DNA from: Mesoflavibacter profundi | Lineage (GTDB): Bacteria; Bacteroidota; Bacteroidia; Flavobacteriales; Flavobacteriaceae | Assembly (NCBI RefSeq): GCF_014764305.1 | Contig: NZ_CP061703.1 | Span: 571,501-635,500 of the forward strand | Direction of reading: 5' to 3' | Length of the DNA stretch: 64,000 nucleotides | In this document: positions 57,659 through 64,000 of the stretch, piece by piece | Numbering within the stretch: position 1 is the stretch's first letter | Layout of the letters: every line of letters begins with the position of its first letter | The notes under the pieces: model-generated | Seen by the model: only the letters and a program-made list of their open reading frames with translations | The model's database searches: none | What the model was told of the DNA's origin: nothing | Position numbers and translations under genes: made by a program

Positions 57659-59560
57659 TTATTGATTAATTTTTAAAGCTATTTTTGAATTATCGTATTT
57701 TGCTACTTTCTTTCTAAAAGTTCTGTAGTTTTCGTATTCTTCCTTACTATACTGTCCTTTATTTACTAATAGTTTTCTTTTAAACACTAGTGTTGTTGGA
57801 TTAACTTGCTTAATGGAAAGATTGTACTCTCCAAATTTATTAGTTATTGTAATGTTTTCGTATAACGCTTCTACTGCTATAGTTTCAGGAATTGTTATCG
57901 TATAAGAATCTTCATCTAAAAATCCTCTATCAATTTCAAAAGGATGATTTCTTGTCTTATATTTTGGTGGCACGTAACCCATTACATTAAACAGGTTTGG
58001 TTTAAAAAGTATAATATTTCCTGCTTTGGTAGTGTATTTAGTTGCCTTTAAATTTAATTTTTCTGTAAAAACAATGCTATCCTTATTATTGTTTATAGAA
58101 AGACTTTCAATTGTTAAATTTTTAATATTATCAAAGTAAGATTTATAATATAATTGCTTTTCTTTTTCTGTTTTAACTTCTATAGATTCGTACTTACTGT
58201 ATTGTGTTCCTGTAGATGTTATTGTTACATCACCAGAGATACCACCATTTATATCTAAATGTACTTTTGCTTTGGTCTCTTGCTTATTTTGTTCTGGAAA
58301 ATACTGCTTTGTATGTATTATTTTACCACCTTCTGGAGTTAATATTAAAACATCTCTATCATCAGTAAAATTTGCTATATACCCAAACGGATTGGTTTGA
58401 CTAGTACATTCTAAGGTTATGTAATCATCATTATTTGGTATAGATAAAATCGCATGATTACCTTGCAAAGAAGAAAAATCTTTATCAATGTTTTTTAAAT
58501 CTGCTCCACCAAATACTACAGTGTAATAAGATTCTACACCAACTGCTTTTAATAATGCTTTTGTATAATTTGATAATCCTTTACAGTCACCATAACCTAA
58601 ACGATCAACATCTTCTGCTAGCATAGGTTTCCAGCCGCCAATTCCTACTTGCACACTTATATACCTAGTTTTATTTTGCATAAAATTGTATATAATTTTA
58701 GCTTTTTCAATAGAAGTTTTTGCGTCTTTGGTTAAGTCTTTAACATGATCTATAACATCTTGAGATAAATATTGCGTATCTTCCAATAACTTATCATTCA
58801 TCCATTTACCAAAATCTTTCCAGTTGGTATTAAGACCTTCTACACCTAACATACTAAATTGCCTTAATGTTGGTTTAACAGAAGGCACTAATCTAGAAAA
58901 ATTAGGACTATGCGCTTCTTTTTTTATTGCAGGTAAATTAGATGCTTCGTATTTAAAATTTTCTTGTTTCTTAATCGGGAAATCTTCTAAATTAGTTTCT
59001 TTTATCCCGATTTGTAAATCTGTGTTATTTGATAATTTATAGGTAGATAATTCTGTACTTACATAATAACCTTCTAATGGATACCAATTATGTATAAAAG
59101 CAGTGTTTGTATGAATTTGTTCTAAATAAAATGCAACAGTGTAAGGATAACTGTTAGGCGTATAATCCAAATACATCGCTCTATTATCATTAAAAATAGA
59201 AACACCGTCTGCTACGCTAACATCTTGAAAATCTCTTTTCTTAACTTTTTTTATTTGTTTTCCATTTGCATCAAATATGTAAGCTTCTATATTTTTTATA
59301 CTACTAGACTCGTCGTAATAAGCAACTGCTTTGGCTTTACTCTGGCCTTCTTCGTTTAAAATTGTAACAATTCTTTTTTCTGAATATACAATTTTATCTA
59401 TAGCCTCAATGGATATATTTATTGTATTTTCTCTGACTACTGCATTTGCATTATCTAATAGATTTTGATCTATATTATGAGACAAATATTTGTTTTGAGA
59501 AAATAAAGTAGAAGGTATAATTAGTAATAAAATACTAACTAACTTAATTGGTTGTATCAT
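57659..59560 (-). CDS. DUF3857/transglutaminase-like protein
   Basis: 633 residues. Signal peptide near PSTLFSQ, a DUF3857 domain and a transglutaminase-like core with C326 (GYGDCKGLS), H369 (GNHAI) and E384 (TLECTSQ, where Asp is usual). The C-terminal domain is beta-rich. Exported; such proteins are widespread in Bacteroidota but their substrates are unknown. Four bp separate it from the degenerate paralogue, so they are co-transcribed and may form a pair. Confidence 0.87.
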   Translation of the reverse strand: MIQPIKLVSILLLIIPSTLFSQNKYLSHNIDQNLLDNANAVVRENTINISIEAIDKIVYSEKRIVTILNEEGQSKAKAVAYYDESSSIKNIEAYIFDANGKQIKKVKKRDFQDVSVADGVSIFNDNRAMYLDYTPNSYPYTVAFYLEQIHTNTAFIHNWYPLEGYYVSTELSTYKLSNNTDLQIGIKETNLEDFPIKKQENFKYEASNLPAIKKEAHSPNFSRLVPSVKPTLRQFSMLGVEGLNTNWKDFGKWMNDKLLEDTQYLSQDVIDHVKDLTKDAKTSIEKAKIIYNFMQNKTRYISVQVGIGGWKPMLAEDVDRLGYGDCKGLSNYTKALLKAVGVESYYTVVFGGADLKNIDKDFSSLQGNHAILSIPNNDDYITLECTSQTNPFGYIANFTDDRDVLILTPEGGKIIHTKQYFPEQNKQETKAKVHLDINGGISGDVTITSTGTQYSKYESIEVKTEKEKQLYYKSYFDNIKNLTIESLSINNNKDSIVFTEKLNLKATKYTTKAGNIILFKPNLFNVMGYVPPKYKTRNHPFEIDRGFLDEDSYTITIPETIAVEALYENITITNKFGEYNLSIKQVNPTTLVFKRKLLVNKGQYSKEEYENYRTFRKKVAKYDNSKIALKINQ

Positions 59561-59611
59561 TATTGATTAGTTTGGGTAGCAATATATAAATTAAAATTTA
59601 TCCGAAAAAAC

Positions 59612-59797
59612 TTACTTCTTATTAGTTATTAATGGCATTAAAAATGTATAAAATAAGCCCATTGATAATCCAAAAAACAAGCCCATTTTAATTAATTGAC
59701 TTAAGGAATGACTATTATCTACCAAGTAATGTATTAAAGAAAACATTATAGCATTAAAAATAAATGCTATGATAAAAGTTCTAATTTTTAGTTTCAT
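59612..59797 (-). CDS. Small two-helix membrane protein
   Basis: 61 residues: two hydrophobic helices (about 6-24 and 36-55) around a polar loop (VDNSHSLSQLIKM), with a lysine tail. It lies 2 bp after dtd and 51 bp before the DUF3857 gene, within the same minus-strand run. No family recognised. Confidence 0.6.
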   Translation of the reverse strand: MKLKIRTFIIAFIFNAIMFSLIHYLVDNSHSLSQLIKMGLFFGLSMGLFYTFLMPLITNKK

Positions 59798-59799
59798 TT

Positions 59800-60252
59800 T
59801 TATTCTTTGTTTTTCGAGTCTATGATAATTGTAACTGGTCCATCGTTTACTAAAGCGACTTTCATATCTGCTCCAAATTGTCCTGTTTGAATTGGTTTTT
59901 GCAAATCTGCTTCACAAGTTTTTACAAAACTCTCGTAAAGAGGAATTGCAACATCTGGTTTTGCAGCTTTTATATAACTTGGTCTATTCCCTTTTTTAGT
60001 ACTTGCATGCAATGTAAATTGGCTTACCACTATTACATCACCATTACAATCTTTTACAGACTTATTCATCACGTCGTTTTCATCTGAAAAAATGCGACAA
60101 TTAAGTGCTTTATTGACTAACCAATTTATATCTTCTTGTGTATCTTCTTCTACAATTCCAACTAAAATTAATAGTCCTTGATCTATTTGCGCAACAACTT
60201 GGTTGTTAATCGTTACACTTGCTTCTTTTACACGTTGTAAAACAACTTTCAT
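59800..60252 (-). CDS. dtd: D-aminoacyl-tRNA deacylase
   Basis: 150 residues. MKVVLQRVKEASVTINNQVVAQI at the start, the VSQFTLHA motif and the NRPSYIKAAKP loop are characteristic of DTD (SQxT and GxP regions, the second with P after R). It removes D-amino acids mischarged on tRNA. Its ATG overlaps the rsgA stop by one base (TAATG), so they are coupled. Confidence 0.96.
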   Translation of the reverse strand: MKVVLQRVKEASVTINNQVVAQIDQGLLILVGIVEEDTQEDINWLVNKALNCRIFSDENDVMNKSVKDCNGDVIVVSQFTLHASTKKGNRPSYIKAAKPDVAIPLYESFVKTCEADLQKPIQTGQFGADMKVALVNDGPVTIIIDSKNKE

Positions 60253-61202
60253 TATTCTTTATCCCAATTATCCGTTCTGTAATGCTCTTCTTCTCCTTCT
60301 AATATTTGAAGGTAACTTCTGTATCGTGAAGCAGCAATTTCGTCGTTTTCTAAAGCCAATTTTACTGCGCATTTAGGTTCTTCAACATGTAAACAATTAT
60401 TAAATTTACAGTTGTGCTTTAAAGCGAAAAATTCAGGAAAATAATCACCAACTTCTTCCTTTTCCATATCTACAACTCCAAAGCCTTTAATACCTGGTGT
60501 ATCAATTATTTTCGCATCAAAACTTAGGTCAAACATTTCGGCAAAAGTTGTGGTATGTTGTCCTTGCATATGTTGCGAAGAAATTTCTTTGGTTTTTAAA
60601 TCCAAACTAGGCTCTATTGTATTAACCAAAGTAGATTTACCAACACCAGAATGACCGGTAAACATGCTTACTTTTCCTGTCATTAAACTTTTAACCTTAT
60701 CAATATTTTTTCCTGTTTTTGCTGAAATACCAATACACTCGTAACCAATCTGTCTGTAAACATGTGCTAAATATCTTACCTCGTTTATTGTATCTTGATT
60801 ATAAGCATCTATTTTATTAAATAATAAAATTGCTTTAATGTCATAAGCTTCTGCAGTTACTAAAAAACGATCTATAAAGCTTGTAAATGTTGGTGGATTA
60901 TCAATGGTAACCAACAAAAATACTTGATCTACATTAGAAGCTATGATGTGAGTTTGCTTAGATAAGTTAACCGATTTTCTAACTATATAATTGTCTCGAT
61001 CATGAATCTTGTTGATCACACCAGTTTCATTATCACTTTTTGTATCTAACTCAAAATCCACAAAATCACCAACAGCAATAGGATTAGTACTCTTTATTCC
61101 TTTTAATCGAAATTTACCTTTTATTCTACACTCGTATGTTTGACCTAATTCGGTCTTTACGGTGTACCAACTTCCTGTAGATTTATAAACGCGTCCTGTC
61201 AT
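60252..61202 (-). CDS. rsgA: Ribosome small-subunit-dependent GTPase RsgA
   Basis: 316 residues. An OB-fold N-terminal domain, then a circularly permuted GTPase (LLFNKIDAY before GHSGVGKST, later DTPGIKGFG), and a C-terminal zinc finger (C-x4-C-x-H-x5-C: CKFNNCLHVEEPKC). It checks maturation of the 30S subunit. All parts are intact. Confidence 0.97.
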   Translation of the reverse strand: MTGRVYKSTGSWYTVKTELGQTYECRIKGKFRLKGIKSTNPIAVGDFVDFELDTKSDNETGVINKIHDRDNYIVRKSVNLSKQTHIIASNVDQVFLLVTIDNPPTFTSFIDRFLVTAEAYDIKAILLFNKIDAYNQDTINEVRYLAHVYRQIGYECIGISAKTGKNIDKVKSLMTGKVSMFTGHSGVGKSTLVNTIEPSLDLKTKEISSQHMQGQHTTTFAEMFDLSFDAKIIDTPGIKGFGVVDMEKEEVGDYFPEFFALKHNCKFNNCLHVEEPKCAVKLALENDEIAASRYRSYLQILEGEEEHYRTDNWDKE

Positions 61203-61248
61203 TCATGATAATTAAGTCACAAAATAACAATTTTTATAGCAAAATACA

Positions 61249-61878
61249 TTACGGCTTAATAGCTTTTTTAACAGGCAACTTTTCTCCATCTGCTAAGATA
61301 TTTATTAAATATATCCCTGAATTAAAATTTGATAGATCTAAATTTAACGGTTGTAAAACATTCTTATATTGAAGTTGTTGCAAGATTTGTCCTGATAAGT
61401 TGGTTACCTGTACTTCAACTTGATTATAATTCTTTAATAGTTGTAAACTAAAAACACCTGTAGATGAAGGATTTGGAAAAAGCTTAGACTTGACTATAGC
61501 TTTATTGTTTTCTGTAATTTTAGTAACTTTTACAAAGCAACTGTAACAACATCTATAAGTTGTAGATTGATAACCAATTAAAACAACTTCATCCAAAGTA
61601 TTATCAACTTTTAATATTACTTCAACATAATTTTTATCAGTGATTACAATATTTTTAGTACTGTAACCTAAATATGAAATTGAAAGTGTATCATTTTTTA
61701 TTGCTTCAATTTTAAATTCACCATTAGCATCAGATGTTGTTCCTTTTTTTGTGCTTTTAACAATAATATTAGCATCTTCAAGTTTGTTTTCACCATCTGT
61801 AATAATTCCTTTTATTGTTTGTGCTTTTATTATTATTGAAGATAAAAGCAATAGACTTAAGAGTAATTTTAGTTTCAT
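61249..61878 (-). CDS. Short T9SS protein with carboxypeptidase-regulatory-like domain
   Basis: 209 residues. Signal peptide ends near IIIKAQ; residues about 20-95 are a CarboxypepD_reg-like beta domain (IKGIITDGENKLEDANIIVKSTKKGTTSDANGEFKI). A short cysteine-rich link (TTYRCCYSCFVKV) follows, then a T9SS sorting domain (LFPNPSSTGVFSLQLL, GQILQQLQYKNV, GIYLINILADGEK). This is unusually short: the regulatory domain is normally the N-terminal plug-side part of TonB receptors. Surface-exposed; function unknown. Confidence 0.8.
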   Translation of the reverse strand: MKLKLLLSLLLLSSIIIKAQTIKGIITDGENKLEDANIIVKSTKKGTTSDANGEFKIEAIKNDTLSISYLGYSTKNIVITDKNYVEVILKVDNTLDEVVLIGYQSTTYRCCYSCFVKVTKITENNKAIVKSKLFPNPSSTGVFSLQLLKNYNQVEVQVTNLSGQILQQLQYKNVLQPLNLDLSNFNSGIYLINILADGEKLPVKKAIKP

Positions 61879-61939
61879 AATTCTTAGATTTTAATTAGAC
61901 AACCAAACTTAGTACTAACTTAAAATTTATAAAACCTTA

Positions 61940-61971
61940 ATTGAGGGAAAGACCATTTTGATTGAGGGAAA
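61940..61971. promoter_or_regulatory. Direct repeat, possible operator
   Basis: ATTGAGGGAAA occurs twice (61,940-61,950 and 61,961-61,971), 21 bp apart, that is two helical turns, between the divergent genes at 61,878 and 62,039. The spacing is that of a dimeric LytTR-type regulator. Confidence 0.45.
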
Positions 61972-61975
61972 TAAA

Positions 61976-62007
61976 TTGATTAAAAATTATAAATTAATGT
62001 ATATTCG
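61976..62007 (+). promoter_or_regulatory. Putative promoter of 62,039 gene
   Basis: TTG (61,976-61,978), 21 bp, then TATATTCG (62,000-62,007), close to the TTTG/TAnnTTTG consensus with one mismatch in each box. It lies immediately after the direct repeat. Confidence 0.45.
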
Positions 62008-62038
62008 CAAATGAACAAACAATCAATTTAATACTATT

Positions 62039-62509
62039 ATGAAAAAATCTTTATTCTTAATTGCAATTATAGCAATTGCTTTCACCTCAATCTCATTTAT
62101 TAACAAACCTGCTCAAGTAGAATACAAAGTTGTTACTGCTGTAGAATCTATCGTACCAAATGGGTTTGGTCGTTCTAGAATGATTATGGCTACAGAAGAC
62201 AAAGACTACCAAGAATTTACTACGTTAAGAAGTGACGATAAAGATTCTGATGAAAAAAACAAGTCTAAAAGAGATGAAATTAGAGTTAAAAATTACGAAG
62301 AAACTAAGCTTTTAAACTTCTATAATTTAGGAGGAATTAGATTTCAAAATATTGCAGCTAACGATGCTGTAATGACTTCAAAAATCAACACAATGATTAG
62401 TGAAGGTTGGGAATTAGCTTTTGTAAATACTGGTGTAGAAAGTGAAGGTGGAAAAGGTGACGGAAAAGGTATTTTTATTACTAGATATACATTTAAACGT
62501 GTAAAATAA
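62039..62509 (+). CDS. Exported protein of unknown function
   Basis: 156 residues. Signal peptide (IAIIAIAFTSISFINKPAQ) and a small mature domain: KVVTAVESIVPNGFGRSRMIM, an acidic, lysine-rich middle, LLNFYNLGGIRFQNIAAND and a final SEGWELAFVNTGVES...FITRYTFKR. The GWEL-x(F) ending resembles small DUF-type exported proteins with a four-strand sheet (DUF4177-like). Likely periplasmic. Confidence 0.72.
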   Translation: MKKSLFLIAIIAIAFTSISFINKPAQVEYKVVTAVESIVPNGFGRSRMIMATEDKDYQEFTTLRSDDKDSDEKNKSKRDEIRVKNYEETKLLNFYNLGGIRFQNIAANDAVMTSKINTMISEGWELAFVNTGVESEGGKGDGKGIFITRYTFKRVK

Positions 62510-62528
62510 TATAAAAACAACATCATAA

Positions 62529-62563
62529 AAAAAGCCTTTTTCAACTACTGAAAAAGGCTTTTT
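62529..62563. terminator. Bidirectional terminator
   Basis: 15-bp stem AAAAAGCCTTTTTCA / TGAAAAAGGCTTTTT with a 5-nt loop, between converging 62,039 and DAHP synthase genes. Confidence 0.9.
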
Positions 62564-62569
62564 AGTTTT

Positions 62570-63652
62570 TTAAGATTTTATAATCTTTTCTTGATGATTT
62601 ATAGATTCTTGATGAATAGCTTTAAATAGCTTTAAAATAAACTCTTCGCTTAATCCTTTTTGCTCGCCTTCTAACACCATTTTTCCTAAAATCTCATTCC
62701 AACGCTTACTTTGTAAAACTGCTACGTTTTTTTGCTTTTTTAGTTGGCCAATTCCATCTGCAACTTGCATACGCTTTCCTAAAAGCTCGATAATTTGATT
62801 ATCTACTACATCTATTTTAGCTCTTAAATTAGCTAACTCGCTATTATATTCTGCTTCAGGATCAGTTTCTTTTCTAATGCGTAAATCTTTCATAATTTGC
62901 ACTAAACTGCTTGGCGTAACTTGCTGTGCAGCATCACTCCACGCGTTATCTGGATCAAAATGAGTTTCTATCATTAATCCATCAAAGTTTAAATCTAATG
63001 CGGTTTGTGATACGTCAAAAATCATATCGCGTTTTCCAGTGATATGCGACGGATCGTTAATTAACGGTAAATCCGGAAACTTAGTTTGTAGCTCGATAGC
63101 TAATTGCCATTCTGGATTGTTTCTGTATTTTGTTTTTTCATACGTTGAAAATCCTCTATGTATTACGCCTAACTTTTTAATATCTGCACTCGCTAAACGC
63201 TCTATCGCGCCTAACCATAACGGTAAGTCTGGATTTACAGGGTTTTTAACTAACACCACTTTATCTGTTCCTTTTAAAGCATCTGCAATTTCTTGCACGA
63301 TAAATGGACTAACTGTAGATCTTGCTCCTATCCATAATAAATCTATATCATGCTCTAGCGCTAATTCTACGTGTGCACGATTGGCAACTTCGGTAGCTGT
63401 TTTTAATCCTGTTTCTTCCTTTACTTTTTGTAACCATTTTAAACCTAATGCACCAACACCTTCAAAATTACCTGGTCTTGTACGTGGTTTCCAGATTCCT
63501 GCTCTGTAATAGCTTACGTCTGTATCTTTTAGATCGTGAGCAATTTTTAAAACTTGTTCTTCGGTTTCTGCGCTACATGGTCCTGCAATTACTAAAGGAT
63601 GATCTAATTGTAAATCGTCCAACCATGTTCTTAATTCTTTCTTGTTTTCCAT
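62570..63652 (-). CDS. DAHP synthase-chorismate mutase fusion
   Basis: 360 residues. Residues about 1-265 form a type I-beta DAHP synthase (VIAGPCSAET, YYRAGIWKPRTRPGNFEG, LLWIGARSTVSPF, GFSTYEK, NDPSHITGKRD, IETHFDPD). About 270-355 form an AroQ chorismate mutase (ELANLRAKIDVVDNQIIELLGKRMQVADGIGQLKKQ). Fusion allows prephenate-type feedback in the shikimate pathway. Downstream of tyrA on the same strand, so they likely form an aromatic amino-acid unit. Confidence 0.96.
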   Translation of the reverse strand: MENKKELRTWLDDLQLDHPLVIAGPCSAETEEQVLKIAHDLKDTDVSYYRAGIWKPRTRPGNFEGVGALGLKWLQKVKEETGLKTATEVANRAHVELALEHDIDLLWIGARSTVSPFIVQEIADALKGTDKVVLVKNPVNPDLPLWLGAIERLASADIKKLGVIHRGFSTYEKTKYRNNPEWQLAIELQTKFPDLPLINDPSHITGKRDMIFDVSQTALDLNFDGLMIETHFDPDNAWSDAAQQVTPSSLVQIMKDLRIRKETDPEAEYNSELANLRAKIDVVDNQIIELLGKRMQVADGIGQLKKQKNVAVLQSKRWNEILGKMVLEGEQKGLSEEFILKLFKAIHQESINHQEKIIKS

Positions 63653-63684
63653 TTCTTTTTCTGAATTTAACCTACCAGGTTGTA

Positions 63685-64000
63685 TTAATGTATTCCGTTT
63701 AAAATTTGTTTTATATAATTGGTGTCTTTCATTGTTTTGTAAACCGATTGAAAATCGTCTTCTACAATCATTTGTTTAAACATTGAAAGATTTTGAATAT
63801 ACTCTTCTAAAGTCTCTACGACATTTTGTTTATTCTGCTCAAAAATTGGTGTCCACATTTCTGGGCTACTTTTTGCTAGTCTAACTGTACTTTCAAAACC
63901 AGATCCTGCCATATCAAAAATATCTCGTTCGTTTTTTTCTTTTTCTATTACTGTTTTTCCTAACATAAACGAACTAATGTGTGATAAATGCGACACGTAA
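63685..64000 (-). CDS. tyrA: Prephenate dehydrogenase, C-terminal part (cut by window edge)
   Basis: The frame runs off the right edge; about 105 residues visible: YVSHLSHISSFMLGKTV, FDMAGSGFESTVRLAKSSPEMWTPIFEQNKQNVVETLEEYI. These are typical of the helical C-terminal domain of TyrA, which oxidises prephenate to 4-hydroxyphenylpyruvate for tyrosine. A GTG at 63,994-63,996 is internal, not a start. Confidence 0.9.
   Translation of the reverse strand, partial: YVSHLSHISSFMLGKTVIEKEKNERDIFDMAGSGFESTVRLAKSSPEMWTPIFEQNKQNVVETLEEYIQNLSMFKQMIVEDDFQSVYKTMKDTNYIKQILNGIH

Noticed and set aside
63039-63509. 156-codon ORF antisense to the DAHP synthase
   Set aside because: Shadow of a clearly conserved enzyme gene.
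1-64000. tRNA and rRNA genes
   Set aside because: I saw no cloverleaf with a T-loop motif nor rRNA-like stretches; a tRNA scan would confirm.

Overview
The window reads as AT-rich chromosomal DNA of a marine-type Flavobacteriaceae (Bacteroidota). Support: type IX secretion C-terminal sorting domains, Bacteroidota-style promoters (TTTG plus TAnnTTTG), abundant SGLP-type lipoproteins with short lipoboxes, tandem DUF3857/transglutaminase proteins, an ECF sigma/anti-sigma/outer-membrane protein operon, and a DAHP synthase fused to chorismate mutase. I cannot name the genus.

Region 1 (1 to about 31,443) is the striking part. It is an unbroken array of 42 complete gene cassettes plus one cut by the left edge. 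All are in the same orientation and are separated by 43 structured repeats of about 129-135 bp. Every repeat begins with ...AAC-AA-YG and ends with CG-GTT..., and has a long outer stem and two inner hairpins. The first 10 bases of a cassette (GTT plus seven variable bases) are the reverse complement of the last 10 bases before the AAC of the same cassette. In 38 of 42 cassettes the match is at least 8 bp. This is the architecture of integron cassettes and attC sites, so I label the repeats attC1-attC43 and the cassettes c1-c42. No integrase lies in the window; the polarity places attI/intI to the left of position 1. Identical cassettes recur in different neighbourhoods (c15/c25, c24/c31, near-identical c16/c21) with identity ending at CGTT, direct evidence of unit-wise movement. 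Cargo is mostly single small genes: lipoproteins, small membrane proteins, immunity-like proteins (Imm7, SseB-like, YwqK-like, YcxB-like), an HNH-type protein, a ParDE toxin-antitoxin pair with its own promoter, a membrane cytochrome c, a TlpA-like thioredoxin, and three cassettes without any ORF, two of which are diverged copies of each other.

Region 2 (31,444-37,629) is a stress/envelope block of ordinary chromosomal genes: patatin phospholipase, a lipoprotein and two Hsp20 genes on the minus strand; a CbpA-type DnaJ (broken by one base at a T7 run), thioredoxin, a small unknown and a MscS channel on the plus strand. It sits between a cassette start (GTTGTACAC at 31,437) and a matching cassette end (GTGTACAAC at 37,628), as if it had landed inside one cassette.

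Region 3 (37,630-40,040) holds four further attC-like sites, progressively decayed, with three more cassette-like genes.

Region 4 (40,041-64,000) is chromosomal backbone. Plus strand: a gluzincin-like peptidase, membrane protein, esterase, YD-repeat-like lipoprotein and CPBP protease. Minus strand: outer-membrane protein/anti-sigma/ECF sigma, polyprenyl synthase, a phosphodiesterase-TPR-sulfotransferase fusion preceded by an overlooked 47-residue gene, rlmN, queA, aroA, a MazG-like pyrophosphatase, two DUF3857 proteins, dtd, rsgA, a small surface protein, DAHP synthase/chorismate mutase and the end of tyrA. Convergent gene ends are separated by clear bidirectional terminators.
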